NCBI GenBank assembly: GCA_019117025.1
Contig: DXAM01000021.1
Location: 1 to 45,984 of the forward strand
Direction of reading: 5' to 3'
Origin: Candidatus Microbacterium stercoravium
Lineage (GTDB): Bacteria; Actinomycetota; Actinomycetes; Actinomycetales; Microbacteriaceae
Length of the DNA: 45,984 nucleotides
Part shown: piece after piece, positions 1 through 9,994 of the stretch
How positions within the stretch are numbered: position 1 is the first letter of the stretch
Layout of the letters: each line of letters begins with the position of its first letter
Notes under the pieces: generated by a model
Told to the model about the DNA's origin: nothing
Databases searched by the model: none
What the model saw: the letters and a program-made list of their open reading frames with translations, nothing else
Program-made: the position numbers and the translations under genes

Positions 1-19
1 AGGCGCGATAAGGTGGATC

Positions 20-35
20 GCCCCGATTTCGGGGC
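20..35 (+). other. Hairpin upstream of typA
   Basis: Arms of 6 bp (20-25 and 30-35) with an ATTT loop. It is either the terminator of a gene left of the window or part of the typA leader. There is no long T run, so I cannot decide. An AGAAGGA ribosome binding site follows at 51-57, about 7 nt before the typA start. Confidence 0.45.
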
Positions 36-64
36 ATTTCCCAACGACCCAGAAGGATCCCTTC

Positions 65-1969
<1,905 letters not shown>

Positions 1970-1974
1970 CTCCG

Positions 1975-2358
1975 ATGAGCTGGCCGGCGCGCGTCGTGTC
2001 GTGGCTCCTCGCGCTCGCCGCGGGGGCCGTGTTCGGCGTTGCCGGCACCATCACCCATCCGTTCACCGTGGGATGGGCGCCCGTCGGCCTCATCGTGTCG
2101 GGGCTCGGCTGCCTCGGTCTGATGCTCGCGGTGCGTCTGCTCATCGAAGACCGCGCGGCCGTGCTGGCGTGCGGGGTGGGCATGATCGCTGCGCTCCTCG
2201 TGTTCTCGGGGCGCGGACCGGGCGGATCCGTGGTGGTGCCGCAGGCCGCCGAGGGCGAGTTCCCCTTCGGCGTCGCGTGGACGCTGCTGCTCACGGTCAT
2301 CGTGCTCATCGTGGTGGCGTGGCCGCGGCTGCGCAGGGCGGAGCAGGCCCCGAGGTGA
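1975..2358 (+). CDS. Small membrane protein (DUF6113-like)
   Basis: 127 aa, starting at the ATG 5 nt after the typA stop. It has about four hydrophobic segments (roughly 5-28, 32-55, 60-78 and 95-117) and a short charged tail RLRRAEQAPR, so it is an integral membrane protein. I recognise no catalytic motif. Its place between typA and fdxA resembles that of the DUF6113 family in actinobacteria, but the family name comes from context rather than a clear motif. A longer reading frame extends upstream inside typA and was not chosen. Confidence 0.75.
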   Translation: MSWPARVVSWLLALAAGAVFGVAGTITHPFTVGWAPVGLIVSGLGCLGLMLAVRLLIEDRAAVLACGVGMIAALLVFSGRGPGGSVVVPQAAEGEFPFGVAWTLLLTVIVLIVVAWPRLRRAEQAPR

Positions 2359-2393
2359 GGCGATCCTACGAGGAGACGATCAGGACGCACGGA

Positions 2394-2399
2394 TAGAAT
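2394..2399 (+). promoter_or_regulatory. -10 element of fdxA (leaderless)
   Basis: TAGAAT ends 6 nt before the GTG start of fdxA, and no ribosome binding site fits between them. This spacing places the transcription start at or next to the start codon. Confidence 0.65.
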
Positions 2400-2405
2400 C
2401 GATGC

Positions 2406-2726
2406 GTGACTTACGTGATCGCCCTTCCCTGCGTGGACGTCAAAGACCGCGCCTGCATCGATGAGTGTCCTGTCGACTGCATCTATGAAGGCGAACGCAG
2501 CCTCTACATCCACCCCGATGAGTGCGTCGACTGCGGCGCCTGCGAGCCCGTGTGCCCCGTCGAGGCGATCTACTACGAAGACGATCTGCCCGAAGAGTGG
2601 TCCGACTACTACAAGGCGAACGTCGAGTTCTTCGATGAGATCGGATCGCCGGGCGGTGCGGCGAAGGTCGGAGTGATCCCGAAGGACCATCCGGTCATCG
2701 CGGCGCTGCCCCCGCAGAGCATCTGA
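2406..2726 (+). CDS. fdxA: 7Fe ferredoxin FdxA
   Basis: Small electron carrier with one [3Fe-4S] and one [4Fe-4S] cluster, 106 aa. Cysteines lie at 9, 17, 21, 25, 40, 43, 46 and 50, the Azotobacter/mycobacterial seven-iron pattern. By analogy C9, C17 and C50 bind the 3Fe cluster and C21, C40, C43 and C46 the 4Fe cluster, with C25 free. The second cysteine of the first motif is Val12, as expected for a 3Fe site. The start is GTG, apparently on a leaderless transcript. The stop overlaps the dapC ATG by 1 nt, so the two are translationally coupled. Confidence 0.95.
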   Translation: MTYVIALPCVDVKDRACIDECPVDCIYEGERSLYIHPDECVDCGACEPVCPVEAIYYEDDLPEEWSDYYKANVEFFDEIGSPGGAAKVGVIPKDHPVIAALPPQSI

Positions 2727-3835
2727 TGTCGATCAACGACCTCGATGACTACCCGTGGGACAAGGTCACCCCGTACCGTGAGCGCGCGGCGCAGCATGCC
2801 GACGGCATCTGCGATCTGTCGATCGGATCCCCGACCGACCCGACGCCCCGCATCATCCGCGATGCGCTCGTGGAGGCGACCGACGCGCATGCGTATCCGA
2901 CGGCCGCCGGATCCGCGGAGGTGCGCACCGCGATCCGGGAATGGTATGAGCGCCGCCGCGGCGTCGCGGGGCTGACAGACGCCAACGTGATCCCGACGAT
3001 CGGATCCAAGGAGCTCGTGGCGCTGCTGCCGACGCTGCTCGGCCTGTCTGCGGGCGACGTCGTCGTGCATCCGCGCGCCGCGTACCCCACGTACGAGGTC
3101 GGTGCGCGCGTGGCCGGTGCGACGCCGGCCGCGGCCGATGATCCCGACGGATGGCCGGAGGGTACGAAGCTCGTCTGGATCAACTCGCCCGGCAACCCCG
3201 ACGGACGCGTGCGCGATGCTGACGAGCTGCGCCGGGCGGTCGTCCGTGCACGCGAGATCGGCGCCGTCATCGCGAGCGACGAGTGCTATGCCGAGCTCGG
3301 GTGGGACGCGCCGTGGGATGCGGAACGGATCCCGTCGATCCTCGACCCGCGCGTCGCGGGCGCGTCGCGCGCGAACCTGCTGAGCGTGTACTCGCTGAGC
3401 AAGCAGTCGAACCTCGCCGGATACCGCGCGGCCTTCGTCGCGGGGTGCAGCCGGCTCATCGGGCAGCTGCTGCGCAACCGCAAGCACCTGGGGCTCATGC
3501 CGCCGGCGCCTGTGCAGCACGCGATGTCGGTCGCGCTCGGCGACGATGAGCATGTCGACCGCCAGCGCGAGGTGTACCGCCGCCGCCGCGACGAGCTGAA
3601 GCCCGCGCTCGAGAGCGCCGGATTCCGCATCGACGGCAGCGAGGCGGGGCTCTACCTCTGGACGACCGAGGGACAGGATGCCTGGGCGTCGATGGCCCGG
3701 CTCGCCGACCTCGGCATTCTGGCCGGACCGGGAGTTTTCTACGGCGATTTCCATCCGCAGCACGTGCGCCTGTCCCTGACGGCGAGCGACGAACGGATCC
3801 GCGCAGCGGCCCGCCGCCTGCGCAGCGTTTCGTAG
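2726..3835 (+). CDS. dapC: Succinyldiaminopimelate transaminase DapC
   Basis: PLP-dependent class I/II aminotransferase, 369 aa. It should convert N-succinyl-2-amino-6-ketopimelate to N-succinyl-LL-diaminopimelate in lysine and peptidoglycan-precursor synthesis. Visible landmarks are the substrate loop INSPGNPDG, the cofactor Asp in IASDECYAE and the Schiff-base Lys226 in SLSKQSNLAGYR. The assignment as DapC rather than another aminotransferase rests on coupling to fdxA, a typical actinobacterial pair, and on dapD and dapE lying 2.6 kb downstream. Confidence 0.93.
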   Translation: MSINDLDDYPWDKVTPYRERAAQHADGICDLSIGSPTDPTPRIIRDALVEATDAHAYPTAAGSAEVRTAIREWYERRRGVAGLTDANVIPTIGSKELVALLPTLLGLSAGDVVVHPRAAYPTYEVGARVAGATPAAADDPDGWPEGTKLVWINSPGNPDGRVRDADELRRAVVRAREIGAVIASDECYAELGWDAPWDAERIPSILDPRVAGASRANLLSVYSLSKQSNLAGYRAAFVAGCSRLIGQLLRNRKHLGLMPPAPVQHAMSVALGDDEHVDRQREVYRRRRDELKPALESAGFRIDGSEAGLYLWTTEGQDAWASMARLADLGILAGPGVFYGDFHPQHVRLSLTASDERIRAAARRLRSVS

Positions 3836-3894
3836 AGATCATCAACGAACCTCGGCGTATGTTGCCGAGTTCCACAGCGGCCCATTCTGGCCGA

Positions 3895-3900
3895 TAGGCT
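3895..3900 (+). promoter_or_regulatory. Probable -10 element of gltA
   Basis: TAGGCT lies 76 nt before the gltA start, so this transcript would carry a leader of about 70 nt. A possible -35 TTCCAC sits at 3870-3875 (19-nt spacer). The leader contains a short GC hairpin (about 3913-3933). Confidence 0.45.
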
Positions 3901-3976
3901 ATGGCGGGACGCCCCTGCGGAACCTGCAGGAGGGTCCGTCCGCATGGAGATCCCAAGACAACGACGAGGAGATGCC

Positions 3977-5272
3977 GTGAGCGACGCGGGAAACCTGCCC
4001 GAGAAGGCCACACTGACCGTCGGCGACAAGATCGCTGAGTTCCCGGTGCTTCCGGCGGTCGATGGCAAGAGCGCGATCGACGTGTCGACGCTGTCGAAGC
4101 AGACCGGTTACACGGCGCTCGACTACGGCTTCGTGAACACGGCCTCGACGAAGTCCGACATCACGTACATCGACGGCGAAGCGGGGATCCTGCGCTACCG
4201 CGGGTACCCGATCGAGCAGCTCGCCGAGAGCTCGAGCTTCCTCGAGGTCGCCTGGCTGCTGATCTACGGCGACCTGCCGACCGCCGACGAGCTGGCCTCG
4301 TTCGACGACCGCATCCGCCGTCACACGCTGCTGCACGAAGACCTCAAGCGCTTCTTCGCGGCGCTTCCCTCGACGTCGCACCCGATGGCCGTGCTGTCGT
4401 CGGCCACGAGCGCGCTCTCGACGTTCTACGAGGGGCAGTCCGATCCCGACAACCCCGAGCACGTCGAGATGAACATCATCCGCCTGCTCGCGAAGCTGCC
4501 CGTGATCGCGGCGTACTCGCACAAGACGTCGAACGGTCAGGCATTCCTGTACCCCGACAACTCGCTCGGGTACGTCGAGAACTTCCTGCGCCTGAACTTC
4601 GGCGTGATGAGCGAGCCCTACGAGATCAACCCGGTGATGGCGAAGGCGCTCGAGCGCCTGCTGATCCTCCACGCCGACCACGAGCAGAACGCGTCGACGT
4701 CGACCGTGCGCTTGGTCGGATCCACCGGTGCCGACCAGTACGCGTCGGTGTCGGCCGGCATCCACGCCCTCTCGGGCCCGCTGCACGGCGGCGCGAACGA
4801 GGCCGTGCTGAAGATGCTCGGGCAGATCCAGGAGTCGGGCGAGAGCGTGTCGCGCTTCGTCGAGCGCGTGAAGAACAAGGAAGACGGCGTGAAGCTCATG
4901 GGCTTCGGGCACCGCGTCTACAAGAACTACGACCCGCGCGCGAAGATCGTCAAGAACGCGGCAGACGAGGTGCTCGCGGCGCTCGGGGTCAACGACCCGA
5001 TGCTCGACATGGCGAAGGAGCTCGAGGAGATCGCGCTCAACGACGAGTACTTCCAGGCGCGCAACCTCTACCCGAACGTCGATTTCTACACCGGCGTGAT
5101 CTACAAGGCCATGGGCTTCCCGACGCGGGTGTTCACGGTGCTGTTCGCGATCGGCCGCCTGCCCGGCTGGCTGGCGCAGTGGCGCGAGCAGAACCTCGAC
5201 CGCCAGGGCAAGATCGGCCGTCCGCAGCAGCTCTACACGGGCCCTGCGGCGCGCGACTACCCGACGGCGTAG
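3977..5272 (+). CDS. gltA: Citrate synthase
   Basis: Condenses acetyl-CoA and oxaloacetate to citrate at the entry to the TCA cycle. 431 aa, of the hexameric type II length. Catalytic motifs are present: His in GPLHGGANEAV, His in GFGHRVYKNYDPRAK and Asp in NVDFYTG. I chose the GTG at 3977 because GAGGAG (3966-3971) lies 5 nt before it. The upstream in-frame ATG at 3944 would add 11 residues and has no ribosome binding site. A strong hairpin follows the gene. Confidence 0.95.
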   Translation: MSDAGNLPEKATLTVGDKIAEFPVLPAVDGKSAIDVSTLSKQTGYTALDYGFVNTASTKSDITYIDGEAGILRYRGYPIEQLAESSSFLEVAWLLIYGDLPTADELASFDDRIRRHTLLHEDLKRFFAALPSTSHPMAVLSSATSALSTFYEGQSDPDNPEHVEMNIIRLLAKLPVIAAYSHKTSNGQAFLYPDNSLGYVENFLRLNFGVMSEPYEINPVMAKALERLLILHADHEQNASTSTVRLVGSTGADQYASVSAGIHALSGPLHGGANEAVLKMLGQIQESGESVSRFVERVKNKEDGVKLMGFGHRVYKNYDPRAKIVKNAADEVLAALGVNDPMLDMAKELEEIALNDEYFQARNLYPNVDFYTGVIYKAMGFPTRVFTVLFAIGRLPGWLAQWREQNLDRQGKIGRPQQLYTGPAARDYPTA

Positions 5273-5302
5273 CTCCCCGCGGGGCAGCGCTCCGCACCGT
5301 GG

Positions 5303-5347
5303 CCCTGGTGGGGCGGGAGAGCCTCTGCTGTTCCCGCCCCACCAGGG
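5303..5347. terminator. Terminator between gltA and dapD
   Basis: Perfect 16-bp inverted repeat (5303-5318 and 5332-5347) with a 13-nt loop, between two convergent genes. It probably works in both directions. No T tract follows, as is common in GC-rich actinobacteria. Confidence 0.8.
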
Positions 5348-5356
5348 TCGCGGCGG

Positions 5357-6295
5357 TTACGCGTGCAGCGCCTCGTTGAGGGTCACGCCCACGCCGTGGC
5401 GACGTCGGGCCTCGACCGCGCCCGAGAGGGAGTTGCGGATGAACAGCAGCCCGCTCACGCCCGAGAGCCGGGCGCCCTTGACGACGGGGCGCTCCGGTTC
5501 GTCGGCGAGCACGATCTTGGTGCCCGCGGTGACGTAGAGGCCGGCCTCGACGACGCAGTCATCGCCGAGCGAGATGCCGAGGCCCGAGTTCGCACCGAGC
5601 AGCGTGCGCTGCCCGATCGAGACGCGGTGGGATCCGCCGCCCGACAGCGTGCCCATGATCGACGCGCCGCCGCCGACGTCGGAGCCGTCGCCGACGATGA
5701 CCCCCTGCGAGATGCGGCCCTCGACCATCGAAGCGCCGAGCGTGCCGGCGTTGAAGTTGACGAAGCCCTCGTGCATCACGACGGTGCCGGGCGCGAGGTG
5801 CGCGCCGAGCCGCAGCCGCGAGCTGTCGCCGATGCGCACGCCGATGGGCAGCACGTAGTCGGTCAGCCGCGGGAACTTGTCCTGCGCGTACACCTGGATC
5901 CCGCTGCGCCTCAGCGCCGGAAGATGGGCCGCGGCGAACTGCGGCGTGGTCGGTCCGGCGTTCGTCCAGGCGTTGTTCGGCAGGTGCCCGAAGATGCCGT
6001 CGAGGCGGACGGTGTTCGGCAGGGCCAGGAGGTGCGAGAGCACGTGCAGGCGCAGGTAGGCGTCGCTCGTGGATCCCACGGGCGCATCGAGGTCGATCTC
6101 GATCTCGACCACGTCGGTCGTCACGCCGCGGCGCGGATCGGGGCCCGCCTGCTCGGCGAGCGACCGCCGCTCGGCATCGAGGTCGCGATCGGCGAGCCGA
6201 TTCAGCAGGGGAGCGGGGAACCAGGTGTCGAGAACGGTGCCGTCGGTCGCCGTGGTCGCGATGCCGACGCCGGAGGCCCAGCGCGTGTCAGTCAT
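5357..6295 (-). CDS. dapD: Tetrahydrodipicolinate N-succinyltransferase DapD
   Basis: Transfers succinyl from succinyl-CoA to tetrahydrodipicolinate, the first committed step of the succinylase branch to diaminopimelate and lysine. 312 aa, of the actinobacterial DapD type. The C-terminal half shows left-handed beta-helix hexapeptide repeats, for example the region around [13 protein letters not shown] and [20 protein letters not shown]. It is transcribed divergently from dapE across only 26 nt. The ATG is preceded 6 nt upstream by TAGCCT, so the mRNA is probably leaderless. Confidence 0.95.
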   Translation of the reverse strand: MTDTRWASGVGIATTATDGTVLDTWFPAPLLNRLADRDLDAERRSLAEQAGPDPRRGVTTDVVEIEIDLDAPVGSTSDAYLRLHVLSHLLALPNTVRLDGIFGHLPNNAWTNAGPTTPQFAAAHLPALRRSGIQVYAQDKFPRLTDYVLPIGVRIGDSSRLRLGAHLAPGTVVMHEGFVNFNAGTLGASMVEGRISQGVIVGDGSDVGGGASIMGTLSGGGSHRVSIGQRTLLGANSGLGISLGDDCVVEAGLYVTAGTKIVLADEPERPVVKGARLSGVSGLLFIRNSLSGAVEARRRHGVGVTLNEALHA

Positions 6296-6301
6296 GTTTC
6301 C

Positions 6302-6307
6302 AGGCTA
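6302..6307 (-). promoter_or_regulatory. -10 element of dapD (leaderless)
   Basis: TAGCCT on the minus strand, 6 nt before the dapD ATG. It lies 1 nt from the opposing -10 of dapE. Confidence 0.6.
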
Positions 6308-6308
6308 A

Positions 6309-6314
6309 TAGGCT
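6309..6314 (+). promoter_or_regulatory. -10 element of dapE (leaderless)
   Basis: TAGGCT, 7 nt before the dapE ATG, with no ribosome binding site. It lies back to back with the dapD -10. Confidence 0.6.
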
Positions 6315-6321
6315 GGGATGC

Positions 6322-7392
6322 ATGCTGGATCTCACCGCCCCCGCCGTCGACATCACTCGAACGCTCTGCGACATCCCGAGCGTCTCGGGGAACGAGCGCG
6401 CGCTGGCCGACGCCGTCGTCGCCGCGCTCGAGCCGTACGCACATCTGGAGGTGATCCGCGACGGCGATCTGGTGGTCGCCCGAACCGCGCTCGGCCGGGC
6501 GGAGCGCGTGATCATCGCCGGCCACCTCGACACGGTGCCGATCAACGACAACCTGCCCACCCGCGATGTCGTCGAAGACGGCGAGGCGTATCTCTGGGGC
6601 CGCGGCACCGTCGACATGAAGGCCGGCGTCGCGGTGCAGCTCAAGCTCGCCGCCGAGCTCACGGAACCCGTGCACGACGTCACATGGGTCTGGTACGACC
6701 ACGAAGAGGTCGAGGCTGCGAAGAACGGCCTCGCCCGGCTCGCGCGCAACCGTCCCGACCTGCTCGAGGGATCCTTCGCGATCCTCGGCGAGCCGTCGAA
6801 CGGCGGCATCGAGGGAGGCTGCAACGGCACGCTGCGCGCCGTCGTGCGCACGCGCGGGATCCGTTCGCACAGCGCCCGCTCGTGGCGCGGGGAGAACGCG
6901 ATCCACTTCGCGGCGCCGATCCTCGCGAAGCTCGCGGCGCACACGGCCAAGACGATCGACGTCGAGGGCCTCGCCTACCGGGAGGGGCTGAACGCCGTGC
7001 GCATCTCGGGAGGCGTCGCGGGCAACGTGATCCCCGATGTGTGCGAGGTCGAGATCAACTACCGCTTCGCGCCCGATAAGACGGCCGACGACGCGGTCGA
7101 CCGCATCCGGCAGTTCTTCGACGAGTACGAGGTCGAGATCACCGACCTCGCGGGCGGGGCGCGCCCTGGCCTGGATGCACCGATCGCGCAGTCGTTCGCG
7201 CGGGCCGTCGGCGGCACGCCCAAGCCGAAGTACGGCTGGACCGACGTGGCGCGGTTCAGCGAGCTCGGCATCCCGGCCGTGAACTACGGACCCGGCGACG
7301 GCCAGCTCGCGCACGCCGATGACGAACGCGTCCGCGTCAGCGAGATCGAAGACGTCGAGCGAGGGCTGCGCGGATGGCTGACCGGCGCCTGA
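6322..7392 (+). CDS. dapE: Succinyl-diaminopimelate desuccinylase DapE
   Basis: M20-family zinc hydrolase, 356 aa, releasing succinate from N-succinyl-LL-diaminopimelate. Metal and catalytic motifs are in order: GHLDTVP, the bridging Asp in GTVDMKAG, the Glu pair in DHEEVEAA and a C-terminal His in QLAHADDE. With dapC and dapD it gives three enzymes of one pathway within 5 kb. Its 3' end overlaps the next gene by 19 nt. Confidence 0.95.
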   Translation: MLDLTAPAVDITRTLCDIPSVSGNERALADAVVAALEPYAHLEVIRDGDLVVARTALGRAERVIIAGHLDTVPINDNLPTRDVVEDGEAYLWGRGTVDMKAGVAVQLKLAAELTEPVHDVTWVWYDHEEVEAAKNGLARLARNRPDLLEGSFAILGEPSNGGIEGGCNGTLRAVVRTRGIRSHSARSWRGENAIHFAAPILAKLAAHTAKTIDVEGLAYREGLNAVRISGGVAGNVIPDVCEVEINYRFAPDKTADDAVDRIRQFFDEYEVEITDLAGGARPGLDAPIAQSFARAVGGTPKPKYGWTDVARFSELGIPAVNYGPGDGQLAHADDERVRVSEIEDVERGLRGWLTGA

Positions 7393-8618
7393 CGGGCGCG
7401 GCACCCTGGCTGCGGGTCCTCGTCGTCTACGCGCTCGCGCGCGTCGCCACGACGCTGCTGATCGCGCTGAGCTCGGCGCTGGCACCGGCTGAGGGCAGGC
7501 ACGGGCAGGATCCGTCGATGCTCGACTACATCGCCGGATGGGACGCCGCCTGGTACCGCGAGATCGCCCTCAACGGCTATCCGTCCGAGCTCCCGGTCGA
7601 CGCATCGGGCAACGTGCAGCAGAACGCGTGGGCGTTCATGCCGATCTATCCCTGGCTCGCGCGCGGCATCTCCCTCGTGTGGCCGGGCGCCGGAGCCGGC
7701 TCCGGCGACGTTTGGGCGGTGGCGAACGCGTGGGCCGTCGCCGCGGCGCTCATCTCGCTCGTCGCGGGGTTCTTCGCCTGCTGGGGCGTGTACGTGCTCC
7801 TCGAGCGCGCACTCGATGCGCAGCGCGCGCTGTGGGGCACGGCCTTCGTCGCCGCAGGGCCCCTCGCCCTGCTGTTCCAGGTCGGCTACGCCGAGGCGCT
7901 CTTCCTCGCGATCGCGATGTGGGCCCTTGTGGCGCTGTCGCGCGAGGCGTGGTGGTGGCTCTACCCGGCGAGCATCCTGCTCGCGTTCGTGCGTCCCGGG
8001 GAGCTCGCCCTGTCGCTCACGATCGCGCTGTACGGTCTCTGGCGCATCCTGAACCGACGCGCGCGGCCAATTGCGCGCCGCGAGGTCGTGCACATCCTCG
8101 GCGTGGGGGCCGTGGGAACGATCGCCGGGTTCGCGTGGCCTGCGATCGTCAACCGCGTGACGGGAAGCCCGTCGGCCTACTTCGACACCGAGCTCGCCTG
8201 GCGCGCCGGATGGATCCCGGGCGGTGCGGAGTCGTTCGTTCCCGGCGAGGGCTGGCTCGCGGGTGCGCGGGTGTGGGCGGGGCTGTGGGGAATCCCGCAA
8301 TGGGCCGGATACGCGCTGCTCGCCGTGCTCGTCGCCGCCGTCGTGCTGCTGTTCCTGACGCCCGGCGTACGGGCGCTGGGCATCGAGACGCGTCTATGGT
8401 CGGCGAGCTATCTCGTCTACGCGGCGCTCGTGCTGTTCCCGCAGTCGAGCACCTTCCGGCTGCTCCTGCCGATCGCGCCGCTGGTCGCGGGCGCGCTCGC
8501 GGCACCGCGACTGCTGCGCTCGTCAAGGATCCTGATGCTCATCGTGTTCGCGGTGCTGCAGTTCTGGTGGATTCACGCCATGTACGGCTACGGGAACACC
8601 TATTACCTCGTTCCATGA
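7374..8618 (+). CDS. PIG-V-like mannosyltransferase (GT-C fold membrane protein)
   Basis: Polytopic membrane protein of 414 aa with about ten hydrophobic segments. The first periplasmic loop carries WDAAWYREIALNGYP, the Asp-containing loop typical of PIG-V/GT-C glycosyltransferases that use polyprenyl-phosphate sugars. A QVGYAEALFL segment, also family-like, follows. In this group it would act on a lipid-linked or cell-envelope glycan, but acceptor and sugar cannot be read from the sequence. The ATG at 7374 lies inside the end of dapE, implying coupled translation. Confidence 0.8.
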   Translation: MADRRLTGAAPWLRVLVVYALARVATTLLIALSSALAPAEGRHGQDPSMLDYIAGWDAAWYREIALNGYPSELPVDASGNVQQNAWAFMPIYPWLARGISLVWPGAGAGSGDVWAVANAWAVAAALISLVAGFFACWGVYVLLERALDAQRALWGTAFVAAGPLALLFQVGYAEALFLAIAMWALVALSREAWWWLYPASILLAFVRPGELALSLTIALYGLWRILNRRARPIARREVVHILGVGAVGTIAGFAWPAIVNRVTGSPSAYFDTELAWRAGWIPGGAESFVPGEGWLAGARVWAGLWGIPQWAGYALLAVLVAAVVLLFLTPGVRALGIETRLWSASYLVYAALVLFPQSSTFRLLLPIAPLVAGALAAPRLLRSSRILMLIVFAVLQFWWIHAMYGYGNTYYLVP

Positions 8619-8663
8619 CGTTCGATGACGGTCGCCGCGCGGCTCGTGCCCGTGCGTTCCCTG

Positions 8664-8669
8664 TAGAAT
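8664..8669 (+). promoter_or_regulatory. -10 element of the DUF3117 gene
   Basis: TAGAAT, 31 nt before the ATG. The transcript would have a leader of about 25 nt carrying a purine-rich ribosome binding site (AGGAAGGGGAG, 8684-8694). Confidence 0.6.
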
Positions 8670-8700
8670 GGGTATGACCAATTAGGAAGGGGAGCCACCT

Positions 8701-8874
8701 ATGGCTGCTATGAAGCCGCGCACCGGAGACGGACCCATGGAGGCCGTGAAGGAGGGGCGCCTCATCATCGTCCGCGTCCCGCTCGAAGGCGGCGGACGCC
8801 TCGTCGTCTCTGTCAACGACGAGGAGGCGAGGGAGCTTCACGGCGTGCTGAGCGGCGTCGTCGAGGCAGCCTGA
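8701..8874 (+). CDS. DUF3117 family small protein
   Basis: 57-aa protein beginning MAAMKPRTGDGPMEAVKEGR and ending LSGVVEAA. The KPRTGDGPMEAVKEGR core is the signature of the DUF3117 family, widespread in actinobacteria and of unknown function. The gene has its own -10 (TAGAAT), a strong ribosome binding site and a very strong terminator just downstream. It is therefore an independent, probably well expressed, single-gene unit. Confidence 0.92.
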   Translation: MAAMKPRTGDGPMEAVKEGRLIIVRVPLEGGGRLVVSVNDEEARELHGVLSGVVEAA

Positions 8875-8893
8875 GCATCCTGACGCCGATGAC

Positions 8894-8938
8894 GCGAAGA
8901 GGGGGCCGGATCCGCATCGGATCCGGCCCCCTCTTCGC
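8894..8938. terminator. Strong bidirectional terminator after DUF3117
   Basis: Perfect 21-bp inverted repeat (8894-8914 and 8918-8938) with a 3-nt loop, between the convergent DUF3117 and O-methyltransferase genes. Confidence 0.88.
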
Positions 8939-8942
8939 TCGG

Positions 8943-9572
8943 CTACGCGCGCCGCGTCGTGAACTGCAGCAGCCCCTCGTCGAGCGGCGAGAGCGTCGCC
9001 ACGACCGACGGCGATGCCAGGGTCTCGGTGATGAGGCCGCGCAGGTCGCTGGTGAGCGCATCGCGGGCGACGGGATCCGCAACACGCCCGCCGGCCATGA
9101 CGCGCGGAACGAGCACGGTCCCGCCGGGGCGCGCCAGGCGCAGCCCGTGGGCGACGTAGTCGATCGCGCTCTCCGCGTCGGCATCGACCAGCACCACGTC
9201 GTATGCCGCCTCGTTCATGCGGGGGAGGACATCTCCCGCCCGGCCGGTGATGTACCGCACGCGCGAGGCCGGGATCTTCGCATGCTGGAACGCCTGCCGC
9301 GCCGCGGCGAGGTGCTCGGGCTCCTTGTCGATCGTCGTCAGCACGGCGTCGGGGGCGCCGTGCAGCAGCCACAGCCCCGAGACGCCGGCACCGGTGCCGA
9401 TCTCGATGATCGAACGCGCGCCCGCCGCGGCAGCGGCCGCCGAGATCTGCGATCCGACGGCCGCGCTGACCGGTGCGGCGCCGAGCTCGAGCGCGTCCTG
9501 TCTCGCGCGCGCGATGTGGTCGGGCTCGACGATCGCCTCGCGCACGAAACGCGCAACTGCACTGTCTGTCAT
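8943..9572 (-). CDS. O-methyltransferase family protein
   Basis: SAM-dependent methyltransferase of the catechol/caffeoyl-CoA O-methyltransferase type, 209 aa. Motif I is IIEIGTGAGVSGLWLL, a motif II acidic residue lies in LTTIDKEPEH, and the metal/SAM Asp is in VVLVDADAESAIDY. The substrate is not known. It is divergent from tatB, a neighbourhood conserved with mycobacteria as I recall. TACTCT 7 nt before the ATG suggests a leaderless transcript. Confidence 0.88.
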   Translation of the reverse strand: MTDSAVARFVREAIVEPDHIARARQDALELGAAPVSAAVGSQISAAAAAAGARSIIEIGTGAGVSGLWLLHGAPDAVLTTIDKEPEHLAAARQAFQHAKIPASRVRYITGRAGDVLPRMNEAAYDVVLVDADAESAIDYVAHGLRLARPGGTVLVPRVMAGGRVADPVARDALTSDLRGLITETLASPSVVATLSPLDEGLLQFTTRRA

Positions 9573-9579
9573 GAACTCC

Positions 9580-9585
9580 AGAGTA
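9580..9585 (-). promoter_or_regulatory. -10 element of the O-methyltransferase gene (leaderless)
   Basis: TACTCT on the minus strand, 7 nt before the ATG. It faces away from the tatB -10 in a 34-bp gap. Confidence 0.55.
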
Positions 9586-9593
9586 GATGCCGC

Positions 9594-9599
9594 TAATCT
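9594..9599 (+). promoter_or_regulatory. -10 element of tatB (leaderless)
   Basis: TAATCT, 7 nt before the tatB ATG, with no ribosome binding site between them. Confidence 0.6.
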
Positions 9600-9606
9600 G
9601 AATCAC

Positions 9607-9984
9607 ATGTTCGGCGGCTTCACGATCGAGAAGATCATCATGATCGGTGTGATCGCGGCGATCCTGATCGGCCCCGAGCGCCTCCCGCACGCGGCCGAGT
9701 GGCTGGGCCGCACAGCGCGCAAGACCCGGGAATACGTCCAGGGCGCCCGCTCCCGCGTGCAGGAGGAGATGGGCGAGGAGCTCGGCGACGTCGACTGGAA
9801 GAAGCTCGATCCGCGGCAGTACGACCCGCGACGCATCATCCGCGAGGCGCTGCTCGACGACGACACGCCGACCAGCGCGGCCCCCGCGGCGTCGACCTCG
9901 GTCGCGATCCCGCGCACGACGCCGCTCGTCGCGAAGACGTTCAGCTCGGAGGAGCCGCCGCCGTTCGACGACGAAGCCACGTAG
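9607..9984 (+). CDS. tatB: Sec-independent translocase subunit TatB
   Basis: 125 aa. One N-terminal membrane helix (about 5-22) is followed by the hinge motif GPERLPHAAEWLG, an amphipathic helix rich in Arg/Lys/Glu and a flexible acidic Pro/Ala/Thr tail. The GPERLP hinge with Glu favours TatB over TatA, which usually has FG-K-LP. It would work with TatA and TatC in export of folded proteins, but neither partner is in the window. Confidence 0.9.
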   Translation: MFGGFTIEKIIMIGVIAAILIGPERLPHAAEWLGRTARKTREYVQGARSRVQEEMGEELGDVDWKKLDPRQYDPRRIIREALLDDDTPTSAAPAASTSVAIPRTTPLVAKTFSSEEPPPFDDEAT

Positions 9985-9994
9985 CGGCGCGCCG

